64,000 nt of DNA from Fidelibacterota bacterium UBA7301 (lineage in GTDB: Bacteria; Fidelibacterota; Marinisomatia; Marinisomatales; TCS55): NCBI GenBank assembly GCA_002471845.1, contig DKQT01000042.1, positions 1-64,000 on the forward strand, in the 5' to 3' direction. Positions 45,008 through 52,410 of the stretch are shown piece by piece; positions within the stretch are counted from its first letter, which is position 1; each line of letters begins with the position of its first letter. The translations under genes were made by a program, and so were the position numbers. The notes below the pieces were generated by a model. That model saw only the letters and a list, made by a program, of their open reading frames with translations. It ran no database searches and was not told where the DNA came from.

Positions 45008-45406
45008 ATGAATGAACCGGATACCATCCAAAAGATATTCGATTTAAAAACCATCGCCGTGGTGGGCATGTCTCCCAAGCCTGAACGGCCTAGTCATTAT
45101 GTTTCCATGTATATGAAGGAGAATGGGTACACCATTATTCCCGTGAATCCCGGCCACAATGAAATTGCAGGGATGAAGTGTTATCCTTCCCTATCGGATA
45201 TTCCTCATCCCGTGGATATTGTCGATGTCTTCCGCCGGCCGGAGTACGTTCCTCCCATCACTGAGGCCACCATTAATATTGGGGCTAAAGCCCTATGGCT
45301 TCAGGATGGAGTGATCAATGAAGAAGCAGCTCAACTGGCGGAAAAAGCAGGGCTGATGGTTGTGATGAATGACTGTATGTTAAGACAACACCGAAAATCG
45401 TTTTAA
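45008..45406 (+). CDS. CoA-binding domain protein (YccU family)
   Basis: 132 residues. Seen: a Rossmann start KTIAVVGMSPKPERPSHYVSMYM, YTIIPVNPGHNEIAG, HPVDIVDVFRRPEYVPPI, KALWLQDGVINEEA and VVMNDCMLRQHRK. Length and order fit the small CoA-binding (Pfam CoA_binding_2) family, related to the N-terminus of succinyl-CoA synthetase alpha. Molecular role poorly known. Lies between proline dehydrogenase and the cassette array. Confidence 0.9.
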   Translation: MNEPDTIQKIFDLKTIAVVGMSPKPERPSHYVSMYMKENGYTIIPVNPGHNEIAGMKCYPSLSDIPHPVDIVDVFRRPEYVPPITEATINIGAKALWLQDGVINEEAAQLAEKAGLMVVMNDCMLRQHRKSF

Positions 45407-45440
45407 ATTTAGGTTTGATTAATCAATTAAGATTACAGTG

Positions 45441-45463
45441 TAATACTCAAAATAAGAGTATTA
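45441..45463 (+). terminator. short hairpin after the CoA-binding gene
   Basis: Perfect 8-base arms TAATACTC (45441-45448) and GAGTATTA (45456-45463) with a 7-base loop AAAATAA, 35 bases past the stop. It could end transcription of the native plus-strand genes. The right arm also contains the start of a TATAAT (45462-45467) which might serve as a -10 for the next gene, but no -35 is clear. There is no T-run. Confidence 0.45.
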
Positions 45464-45490
45464 TAATACAAATATGTAGTAAAGTAAATA

Positions 45491-45497
45491 GTTATGC
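45491..45497 (+). other. left junction of the cassette array (GTTATGC)
   Basis: GTTATGC has the GTT of an integron R' core box and lies 44 bases before the first cassette ORF. Its TTATGC is the exact complement of the R'' box GCATAAC that ends the first cassette at 46545-46551. No matching R'' box lies upstream, so the left side is ordinary chromosome. Read as: cassette inserted at a chromosomal G|TT. Inference from seen sequence. Confidence 0.65.
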
Positions 45498-45535
45498 GGC
45501 CACTCAACATCCAAACCAATCCATAGGAGGGTTTT

Positions 45536-46513
45536 ATGCTGGCTGATACTTTCTCATTACAGCGTTTCAGCACAAACGGCATCTCTGTCCGGGCGGCAGT
45601 GGAAGGGACTGGTCCTCTCGTCATCATGGTTCATGGCTGGCCTGAACTTTGGTACTCATGGCGACATCAAATTCACCCAATAGCAAAAGCAGGATTCAGA
45701 GTCGTGGCTCCAGATGTTCGGGGTTATGGAGGTAGTGACAAGCCACATCCCATTGAAGCCTATGATATGATTGAATTGACTGCCGACGTCGTGGGGCTGA
45801 TTGATGCACTCGGTGAGGAAAAAGCCATCCTTGTAGGGCATGACTGGGGAGCACCGATCTGCTGGAATACTGCTGTTCTTCACCCTGAGCAGATATCTGC
45901 CGTTGTTGGGCTTAGCGTCCCGTATTTTCAGCGGGGCCAGGTTTCTCCGATCGAACTTTTTAAACAGTTGTATGAAGGGAAATTCTTCTATCAACTGTAC
46001 TTCCAAGAAGAAGAAGTCGCGGAAGCAGAATTGGAGGCTGATGTTCGGACGACGCTTAGAAAAATCTACTATATTTTGTCAGGTGATTCTTCCGCCGAAG
46101 ACATCCAAGCTAAATTGATTAAAGGGCCAGAAGATAAATTTTTAGATGGTGTTCCAAACCCGGACCCATTCCCTGCCTGGCTCACCGACGAAGATCTGGG
46201 CTATTTTGTGGAAGCCTTCACCCAAAGCGGCTTCCGTGGATCTCTTAACCGATACCGAGCACAACAGAGGGACTGGGAGCTTCTTCCACAGCTTTCTGAG
46301 TTGTCTGTTGACCAACCCAGTTATTTCATAGCTGGTGCCCTTGATGTTGTACGAGCCTTTATTCCTGGAATTGATTTATTCGAAAACCCTGGAGTGAACT
46401 GCACTGACTTCCGAGGTGCAACCATTATAGATGGGGAGGGACATTGGATACAGCAAGAAGCTCCCAAGATAGTGAATCATGCTCTTTTGGATTTTCTTGC
46501 AGACATGTCGTAA
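45536..46513 (+). CDS. alpha/beta hydrolase, epoxide hydrolase-like (cassette 1)
   Basis: 325 residues; ideal Shine-Dalgarno AGGAGG (45525-45530) five bases upstream. Seen: oxyanion HGWP (33-36), nucleophile Asp103 in GHDWGA, Tyr155 in YQLYFQ and Tyr240 in LNRYRA as candidate ring-opening tyrosines, Asp270 (GALD) and His303 in GEGHWIQ. This arrangement fits soluble epoxide hydrolases better than haloalkane dehalogenases, which lack the tyrosine pair. Known: hydrolyses epoxides to diols via an ester intermediate. The natural substrate is unknown. It is the only gene of cassette 1. Confidence 0.87.
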   Translation: MLADTFSLQRFSTNGISVRAAVEGTGPLVIMVHGWPELWYSWRHQIHPIAKAGFRVVAPDVRGYGGSDKPHPIEAYDMIELTADVVGLIDALGEEKAILVGHDWGAPICWNTAVLHPEQISAVVGLSVPYFQRGQVSPIELFKQLYEGKFFYQLYFQEEEVAEAELEADVRTTLRKIYYILSGDSSAEDIQAKLIKGPEDKFLDGVPNPDPFPAWLTDEDLGYFVEAFTQSGFRGSLNRYRAQQRDWELLPQLSELSVDQPSYFIAGALDVVRAFIPGIDLFENPGVNCTDFRGATIIDGEGHWIQQEAPKIVNHALLDFLADMS

Positions 46514-46544
46514 CTTCCTAAGATGGCGCAAGTTCGAGAACGCT

Positions 46545-46616
46545 GCATAACCTTTTTCTGCATCTGAACAGTGTTTCATTGCCGCTCCACACCGTCAAGT
46601 GAGAAATATGTTAGGC
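46545..46616 (+). repeat. attC-like site A (end of cassette 1)
   Basis: R'' box GCATAAC (46545-46551) and R' box GTTAGGC (46610-46616) bracket 72 bases. The inner arms pair imperfectly: TTTCT with AGAAA, an unpaired G, CA with TG, an unpaired T, CT with AG, then GTGT with ACAC, around a loop. Unpaired bases on one arm are typical of attC. The TTAGGC half of R' belongs to cassette 2. Confidence 0.7.
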
Positions 46617-46641
46617 AAACCAGAATAAAATTAAGACACGC

Positions 46642-47127
46642 ATGAACAAAAGTGGAATATTGATGGCTAGTCTATTCGGATTGGTTGTCGGACTTGGTAG
46701 TTTTACATTTTATTACGGTGAAGGTTTTTCGTATTTTAGCAAAGATCCAGCGGCCTGTATGAACTGTCACATTATGACGCAGCAATTCAATTCCTGGCAG
46801 AAGGCCAGCCACCACACAGCGGCAACCTGCGTTGATTGCCATTTACCGCACAGCTTCATCAAAAAATACATCTCCAAGGCGGAAAACGGCTGGAATCATT
46901 CCAAAGCGTTCACGTTAGCAAACTTTCATGAACCGATCATGGTTACTCCTAAGAATAAGAGGATTCTTCAGGAAAACTGCATAAAATGCCATCACCACAT
47001 GGTTGGAAATTTGGTACATGGCAGTACGTCATCACCGGATGCTGTCGATTGCATTCACTGCCACCGAAGCGTGGGACATGGAGAAACTGTGGGACTTGGG
47101 GGGCCATCCAAACTAGTGAAAAAATAA
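46642..47127 (+). CDS. nrfH: cytochrome c nitrite reductase small subunit NrfH (cassette 2)
   Basis: 161 residues. Seen: one N-terminal membrane anchor (about 6-26) and four CxxCH haem sites: CMNCH (39-43), CVDCH (63-67), CIKCH (113-117), CIHCH (137-141). Met45 two residues after the first motif (CMNCHIM) is the usual methionine ligand of haem 1. Known: NrfH oxidises menaquinol and feeds NrfA in the periplasm. Followed by nrfA 15 bases later, inside one cassette. Its four haems would need the ccm genes at 1.7-6.5 kb. Confidence 0.96.
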   Translation: MNKSGILMASLFGLVVGLGSFTFYYGEGFSYFSKDPAACMNCHIMTQQFNSWQKASHHTAATCVDCHLPHSFIKKYISKAENGWNHSKAFTLANFHEPIMVTPKNKRILQENCIKCHHHMVGNLVHGSTSSPDAVDCIHCHRSVGHGETVGLGGPSKLVKK

Positions 47128-47142
47128 GGTAGGATCGAAGAA

Positions 47143-48564
47143 ATGAACATGACTGAGAACAAGATAGGCTTTCTGATTGTCGTTATTATTGTAGCTATTG
47201 CCAGTGTGGGCGTGACATATTTACTTGTCAATATCTTCGAGAAAAAAACGGAGAGCAAAAATCCATATATTCGACTTACTGAGGTTACGGAGTCGGACAC
47301 CGACCCTGAAAAATGGAAAACCAATTGGCCGCGTGAGTATGACAGCTATAGGAAAACAGCTATCGCCACACGCACACGTTTCGGTGGACACGGAGGAAGC
47401 GAGTCGCTTCCTGAAGAAAAGATTGAACGCGATCCTTGGCTCAAACGAATGTTCCTGGGTTACGCCTTCTCAATCGACTATCGCGACAGACGTGGTCATG
47501 CCTATATGCTTTCAGACCAGGAGCAAACCCAACGACAAACCAAGCCTCAATCGGGCTCTTGCCTGCACTGCCATGCATCAATCATGCCGTTGTACCGCGA
47601 GCTTGGTAACGGTGATGCCATTCGGGGCTTCGAGGAGTCTTACAAATATTCCTACAATGAACTGAATCAAAAATTGAAGGACTCCGGACATGCTCACCCG
47701 GTATCTTGTGTCGATTGTCACTCCCCCAATAACATGGAAATCCGCGTAACCAGGCCCGGTTTTATTCAAGGCATTCAAGCGCTTGCGGAATCTGATGCAC
47801 CTATGCCGCTACCTTCGATTGAACAGTGGCGGAAAGGTTCGAGAAAGGAGCCTTACGAGCCCAATAAAGAGGCAAGCCGATCCGAAATGCGCTCCTTTGT
47901 TTGTGGGCAATGTCACGTAGAGTACTACTGCGCCAGCAACATGAAATTAACTTTTCCTTGGGGCAACGGACTCAAGGTGGAAGGGGTAGAAAAATTCTGG
48001 AATGAAACCACTTTCGATAACGGTGCTCAATTTTTTGATTACACTCACAAAGAAACCGGAGCCAAAATCCTTAAAGCACAGCACCCGGAATTTGAACTCT
48101 GGAGCCAGGGTATTCATGCCCGCAGCGGCGTGGCCTGTGCCGATTGCCACATGCCGTATATGCGCGATGGCGCAAGCAAAGTGTCGGATCACTGGGTACG
48201 CAGTCCTTTGCTCAATATAAACCGCGCCTGTCAAACCTGCCACAGGTTTTCCGAAAAAGAAATCAAACGACGGGTTGATGTCATTCAGCAAAGAAATTTT
48301 GATTTGCTGCAACGGGCGGGGTCAGCAATTATGGCACTGCTTGATGCAATCGACGAGGCCAAATCAAAGGGAGCTACAGCCGATGATCTCAAGAAAGCTC
48401 AGTATTTCCAGCGCAAAGCGCAATGGCGACTCGACTTCATCGCTGCGGAAAATTCGATGGGATTTCACGCGCCCCAGGAAGCTTCACGCGTTCTTGGAGA
48501 AGCGATTGATTATGCTTGGCAAGGTACTTTGGCCGCTTTCAATTGGAAAGAAAAAACACAATGA
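47143..48564 (+). CDS. nrfA: ammonia-forming cytochrome c nitrite reductase NrfA, CxxCH-type (cassette 2)
   Basis: 473 residues with an uncleaved-looking N-terminal helix. Seen: five haem motifs: CLHCH (140-144), CVDCH (189-193), CGQCH (254-258), CADCH (332-336), CQTCH (363-367). Most NrfA have CxxCK at the first, catalytic haem; here it is histidine (His144). Catalytic Arg117 (RGHAYML), Tyr261 in QCHVEYY, and His314 in KAQHPE, with Glu260/Lys311/Gln313 as the calcium set, are all present. Known: six-electron reduction of nitrite to ammonium, periplasmic, with NrfH. CxxCH forms are known in some Campylobacter and others. Confidence 0.95.
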   Translation: MNMTENKIGFLIVVIIVAIASVGVTYLLVNIFEKKTESKNPYIRLTEVTESDTDPEKWKTNWPREYDSYRKTAIATRTRFGGHGGSESLPEEKIERDPWLKRMFLGYAFSIDYRDRRGHAYMLSDQEQTQRQTKPQSGSCLHCHASIMPLYRELGNGDAIRGFEESYKYSYNELNQKLKDSGHAHPVSCVDCHSPNNMEIRVTRPGFIQGIQALAESDAPMPLPSIEQWRKGSRKEPYEPNKEASRSEMRSFVCGQCHVEYYCASNMKLTFPWGNGLKVEGVEKFWNETTFDNGAQFFDYTHKETGAKILKAQHPEFELWSQGIHARSGVACADCHMPYMRDGASKVSDHWVRSPLLNINRACQTCHRFSEKEIKRRVDVIQQRNFDLLQRAGSAIMALLDAIDEAKSKGATADDLKKAQYFQRKAQWRLDFIAAENSMGFHAPQEASRVLGEAIDYAWQGTLAAFNWKEKTQ

Positions 48565-48574
48565 GCAAAAGCTC

Positions 48575-48631
48575 AATTAACGGCATTAGACCAAGTCGGA
48601 AATCACCCGGCAACTGACGCCAGCGTTAGGC
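48575..48631 (+). repeat. attC-like site B (end of cassette 2)
   Basis: 57 bases. R' box GTTAGGC (48625-48631) is perfect. The R'' candidate AATTAAC (48575-48581) keeps only TAAC of the expected GCCTAAC. Inner arms: GGCATTAG pairs with CTGACGCC (one mismatch, one wobble) and CGG with CCG near the tip; ACCAAGT lies partly unpaired. Weakest of the three but in the right place and size. Confidence 0.6.
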
Positions 48632-48670
48632 ACACATAATTATACAAGTTTTGGTATAAAGAGGTTTAGA

Positions 48671-51154
48671 ATGAAAAAATTTATTGTGTTACCAGCATTT
48701 TTTCCTGTATTAATGGTGGTAGTTTTAATGATGACAGCAAGCGCCGGGGCATCCGATGACGGCCAGCAGCCGGCAACCAGGTGGCAGTCTCCGTCCGAAG
48801 AGTTGCTGCAGGTGCTCCATGCACCACAACTCCCCCGGATGTGGATTGCGCCAACCGGCGATTACATGCTTCTCGCCGATCCCATGCTTTATCCCCCGCT
48901 CGCCGAGCTGGCTGCACCGATGCATAAGCTGGCCGGCATGCGGGTCAATCCTGCCATCAACGGCCACCATGGCCGGCACGGTGGCACCTCTCCCCGCTTG
49001 GTCCGGGTCGAAGACGGAGTCACAACACCGCTTAATCTGCCCGAAGGCGCTGAGGTCGATGACATGGTATGGACCGTGAACGGCAAACGTTTCGCGCTCA
49101 TCGTCATACACACCGATCACATCGGTCTGTGGGTCGGCTCGGTGGAAGGCGAAGTAAAAAAGATCGAAAACTTTGCTCTAAATCCCTTGATGGGCACTAC
49201 CGTGAGCTGGCTGCCCGACCAGAAACGCCTGCTGGTCCGCCGAATTCCACAGCGTGGGCCGGCTCCTGAGCCGTCGGCTATACCGGCAGGTCCGGAGATC
49301 GTTGAGGGAGTTGGGGCTTCGGCCCGTTCCACCTACGAGGCACGCAACCTGCTCGAGACAGCTCATGACGATGCCCTCTTCGAATACTATACCACCTCCG
49401 AACTGGTGATTTTTGACCCGGCAACGGGCGAGGTGAAGATCGTCGGTAAGTCCGCTCCATACTACACGGCCGAATTCTCGCCGGACGGCGAATATATCCT
49501 CATCGGGCGTCTGGTCGAACCTTGGTCCCACGAGGTAGCCTGGCGGCGATTCGCCAGCGAGATAGAGGTTCGGAATGCTCAAGGCGAGCTGGTAGCAAAC
49601 ATAGCTTCATTGCCGTTGGCAAATGAGGTTCCGATCCACGGTGTACCTATGGGCCCACGCTCTGTTTCGTGGCGTCCCACTGCTCCTCATACACTATTTT
49701 GGGTAGAAGCACTTGACGGCGGAAATCCAGTGGCCAAGGTATCCCATCGCGACCGACTAATGCGTTTGGATGCGCCCTTTACGGCAGAACCTCAGGAGGT
49801 TTTCCGGGCCGAGCACCGTATTCAGCCTTGGGGGACTGCCTGGGGTGCTGAAGGCGGTACGCTCATGCTCACCCAGCACGAGCGGATAAAACGCTGGCGT
49901 TATGTCTGGCTCCTAGACGTAGACGAGGGCACATCACGCTTGTGGTTTGATCTTGATGAGGCTGACCACTATGGAGATCCGGGTAATCCGGTATTCCGCT
50001 CGCTACCCAACGGCCATTGGGTGCTGCACCAGAAGGGAGATGCAGTATACTTCCGTGGAAGCGGCGCCACTGAGCAGGGTGACCGGCCCTTCCTTGACCT
50101 GCGCCACATGAACACCGGCGAGACAGAGCGTTTGTTCCGCTGTGATCCGGACCGCTACGAATACTTTACAGCATTTGCCGGTGATGAGGATCGCTTTGTG
50201 TTTCGATCAGAGTCTGCCGTTGATGTGCCCAATTACTATATGGCCTCAATTGGCAAAAAGATCGAAGCGGCCGAGGGCGAGGCCACCCGAATCCTGACAC
50301 GTAGACCAATCACCCACTTTGAGGACCCAACGCCCCAGCTGCGGGAGATTAAGAAGCGCCTCGTGCGCTACCAGCGTGAGGACGGCGTACCCCTCAGTTT
50401 CCAACTGCATCTGCCACCCGGATACGAGGAGGGCACAGCGCTGCCTACGGTACTTTATGCCTATCCCCTAGAGTACTCCGGTGCGACCACTGCCGGACAG
50501 GTAAGAGGCTCGACCCAGCGATTTATGCGTATATACGGTGCCTCCCATCTTTACTTCTTGCTCCAGGGCTATGCAGTGCTCGACCGGACTACCATGCCGA
50601 TGCTCGGTGATCCTGAAACCACCTATGACACTTTCGTACCCCAGCTGGTAGCTGACGCGGAGGCGGCGGTGACCAAAGCAGTTGAGATGGGAGTGGCCGA
50701 TCCCGAGCGGATAGGCATCATCGGCCACAGCCACGGCGGGCTTATGGTGGCCAATATCCTTGCGCACAGCGACCTGTTTCGGGCTGGAATCGCGCGTAGC
50801 GGATCGTACAACAAGACCACTCAGCCTTTTGGCTTTCAGTCCGAGCGTCGTTCCCTCTTCGAAGCGAGAGATGTTTATATTCAGGTGTCGCCCACCTTTT
50901 TTGCCGACCAGGTCAACGAACCGGTCCTAGTCATCCATGGTAACGACGACTCCAACCCAGGTACCCTCACGTTTCAGTCCGAAGTTTTCTTCGAGGCCGT
51001 ACGCGGTTCGGGAGGGACTGCCCGGCTGGTGCTGCTGCCCTATGAGGACCATGGCTACCGGGCCCGGGAAAGTGTGGAGCATGTATTGTGGGAGCAGCTA
51101 CAGTGGTTTGATAAGTATGTAAAGAACGCTGGGACCGCAACGCCCCATCGATAG
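48671..51154 (+). CDS. S9 family serine peptidase, glutamyl-endopeptidase (S9D)-like (cassette 3)
   Basis: 827 residues. Seen: a signal peptide to about residue 27, a beta-propeller-like N-terminal half (repeated FSPDGEYIL/WLPDQKRL strands; PPLAELAAPMHKLAGMRVNP as in plant and bacterial glutamyl endopeptidases), and an alpha/beta-hydrolase end with Ser687 in GHSHGG, Asp760 in HGNDDSN and His794 in EDHGYR. Known: secreted prolyl-oligopeptidase-type peptidase; the substrate is inferred. The gene is strikingly GC-rich compared with everything else in the window, a sign of foreign origin. Leader GAGG lies 6 bases before ATG. Confidence 0.9.
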   Translation: MKKFIVLPAFFPVLMVVVLMMTASAGASDDGQQPATRWQSPSEELLQVLHAPQLPRMWIAPTGDYMLLADPMLYPPLAELAAPMHKLAGMRVNPAINGHHGRHGGTSPRLVRVEDGVTTPLNLPEGAEVDDMVWTVNGKRFALIVIHTDHIGLWVGSVEGEVKKIENFALNPLMGTTVSWLPDQKRLLVRRIPQRGPAPEPSAIPAGPEIVEGVGASARSTYEARNLLETAHDDALFEYYTTSELVIFDPATGEVKIVGKSAPYYTAEFSPDGEYILIGRLVEPWSHEVAWRRFASEIEVRNAQGELVANIASLPLANEVPIHGVPMGPRSVSWRPTAPHTLFWVEALDGGNPVAKVSHRDRLMRLDAPFTAEPQEVFRAEHRIQPWGTAWGAEGGTLMLTQHERIKRWRYVWLLDVDEGTSRLWFDLDEADHYGDPGNPVFRSLPNGHWVLHQKGDAVYFRGSGATEQGDRPFLDLRHMNTGETERLFRCDPDRYEYFTAFAGDEDRFVFRSESAVDVPNYYMASIGKKIEAAEGEATRILTRRPITHFEDPTPQLREIKKRLVRYQREDGVPLSFQLHLPPGYEEGTALPTVLYAYPLEYSGATTAGQVRGSTQRFMRIYGASHLYFLLQGYAVLDRTTMPMLGDPETTYDTFVPQLVADAEAAVTKAVEMGVADPERIGIIGHSHGGLMVANILAHSDLFRAGIARSGSYNKTTQPFGFQSERRSLFEARDVYIQVSPTFFADQVNEPVLVIHGNDDSNPGTLTFQSEVFFEAVRGSGGTARLVLLPYEDHGYRARESVEHVLWEQLQWFDKYVKNAGTATPHR

Positions 51155-51179
51155 GGTCTGAGCAAAAAGAGTCGTTACG

Positions 51180-51237
51180 GCCTAACAAATAAATTCAGCG
51201 GACGCAAAAAGCTGTGCCGCTGATTTAAACGTTAATC
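51180..51237 (+). repeat. attC-like site C (end of cassette 3, right boundary)
   Basis: 58 bases, the most typical attC. R'' GCCTAAC (51180-51186); inner arms AAATTCAGCGGAC with GTGCCGCTGATTT pair with single unpaired bases; R' GTTAATC (51231-51237). R'' is the exact complement of TTAGGC, the start of cassette 3. The TTAATC end departs from GTTRRRY and would be chromosomal sequence if the array inserted at a secondary site. nadK ends 17 bases later. Confidence 0.8.
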
Positions 51238-51253
51238 ACACTTTTATCTAACA

Positions 51254-52150
51254 TTACTCTCCTCTTTTCCCCCAGCCCATTTTTCGGCGAAGAGTATGAA
51301 AATAATTTGAATCCTCAAAATCGATCATATGGATATCAAAAGGCGCTTTCTGAACAAAGATCTTTGCATAGGGATCCAGGTATTCATTCACCTGACCATC
51401 TACGACAAAAGCAATTTCATCAACACTATCTTCGGGAAAGCTGACTTCCAAGCTCCGGTCATCGGGAAAAACGATCGGCCGAAGGGTCAGTGTATGGGGA
51501 CTGATGGGCGAAACCACAATGGCCTTCATCCGGGGCATTACGATGGGTCCCCCAACTGAAAGGGAATAAGCCGTTGAACCCGTAGGTGTGGCAATGATTA
51601 GGCCGTCGGCTTTATAATCGGAAACAAAGTGATCGTTGGCCAAGAGCCGCATAGTAACTACGCGATGGGATTTTCCCCGGTCAATCACGAAATCATTAAG
51701 AGCATAAAATACATTTGGACCATTGGCGTTTATAATTTCCGCTTTCAGCACCATGCGATGCTGGAGGTCGTATTTACCGGCGGCGACCAAATTCAGGCGG
51801 TCGAACATTTCAGCCATGGTCACTTCAGCCATGAATCCCAGTTCCCCTAAATGAATCCCCAAAATCGGTGTTTTCCTGTGGCCCACGGCCCGTGCCGCAG
51901 ACAACATGGTTCCGTCACCACCTAAGGTAAGTAAAAAATCAATATTATAGAAATCTTCGGCAGACTCGATAATATGAGTTTCATGATCAAATTGATGAGG
52001 AAGATTATCTTGTATCCGCGTCGTTATATAAGGGTATATCTGATTTTCAGTGGCCCACGCCATAATTGGATCCAGCAATTCCCAAAAAAGGGGTTTATCC
52101 GTATTTCCCCAGATACCGAAAGATTTTGGTTTTTTCACTTTTGCAGGCAT
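51254..52150 (-). CDS. nadK: NAD kinase
   Basis: 298 residues. Seen: LLTLGGDGTMLSAARAVG (GGDGT motif), ILGIHLGELGFMAEV, NDFVIDRGKSHRV, YKADGLIIATPTGSTAYSLSVGGPIV. Known: phosphorylates NAD to NADP in the cytoplasm. Start overlaps the xseB stop by one base (TGATG). The long operon to its right runs towards the cassette array, so the array abuts the end of this gene. Confidence 0.96.
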   Translation of the reverse strand: MPAKVKKPKSFGIWGNTDKPLFWELLDPIMAWATENQIYPYITTRIQDNLPHQFDHETHIIESAEDFYNIDFLLTLGGDGTMLSAARAVGHRKTPILGIHLGELGFMAEVTMAEMFDRLNLVAAGKYDLQHRMVLKAEIINANGPNVFYALNDFVIDRGKSHRVVTMRLLANDHFVSDYKADGLIIATPTGSTAYSLSVGGPIVMPRMKAIVVSPISPHTLTLRPIVFPDDRSLEVSFPEDSVDEIAFVVDGQVNEYLDPYAKIFVQKAPFDIHMIDFEDSNYFHTLRRKMGWGKRGE

Positions 52151-52380
52151 CAGTCCTCAAAATCCTCCAAATTCAAATTTCCATCCGAATCCTTTAAAAG
52201 TACTTTGATCCGTTGTTCAGCGAGCTCCAAATGATCCCTTAGGGAATCTGTTAGTTTTACCCCCTCCTCAAATAATTCGAGGCTCCTTTCCAGGGATTCA
52301 TTCTCCCCTTCCAGGGAACCGACTATTTTTTCCAGGCGTCGTAATGCGGCTTCAAATTCAAATGATTTTTCTTTGGCCAT
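52150..52380 (-). CDS. xseB: exodeoxyribonuclease VII small subunit
   Basis: 76 residues, all-helical and charged. Seen: FEFEAALRRLEKIVGSLEGENESLERSLELFEEGVKLTDS, the XseB signature (LE-x-IV-x-x-LE... LE-x-x-L-x-x-FEEG). Known: partner of XseA in exonuclease VII, degrading single-stranded DNA. Between xseA and nadK; 30 bases separate it from xseA. Confidence 0.93.
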   Translation of the reverse strand: MAKEKSFEFEAALRRLEKIVGSLEGENESLERSLELFEEGVKLTDSLRDHLELAEQRIKVLLKDSDGNLNLEDFED

Positions 52381-52410
52381 AGTTCAATTTAATTTTCAGT
52401 TTTAATTTAC

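Larger units (their letters stand above)
45492..51231 (+). mobile_element. integrase-less integron gene-cassette array (three cassettes)
   Basis: Cassette 1, 45492-46610 (epoxide-hydrolase-like); cassette 2, 46611-48625 (nrfH-nrfA); cassette 3, 48626-51231 (S9 peptidase). Each starts with TTRRRY-like bases, has a short leader (about 31-45 bases), has its gene(s) in the same orientation, and ends with an attC-like imperfect palindrome. Cassettes 1 and 3 show internal matching of their first bases with their own attC R'' box. Composition differs between cassettes, most strikingly the GC-rich cassette 3. No tyrosine recombinase or attI is in the window. Known: such clusters lacking an integrase are called CALINs. 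Cassettes of 2.0 and 2.6 kb are larger than most. Confidence 0.75.

Noticed and set aside
45441..45463. Hairpin considered as an integrase-type attI or a first attC
   Set aside because: Symmetric perfect 8-bp arms with a 7-base loop and no R'' box are unlike attC or attI; a terminator is simpler.
45536..46513. Haloalkane dehalogenase as the name of the cassette 1 protein
   Set aside because: The tyrosine pattern (Tyr155, Tyr240) favours epoxide hydrolase, although substrate class remains unproven.
48671..51154. Dipeptidyl peptidase IV as the name of the cassette 3 protein
   Set aside because: The N-terminal PPLAELAAPMHKLAG segment and the active-site context resemble glutamyl-endopeptidase type S9 enzymes; only the S9 family is certain.
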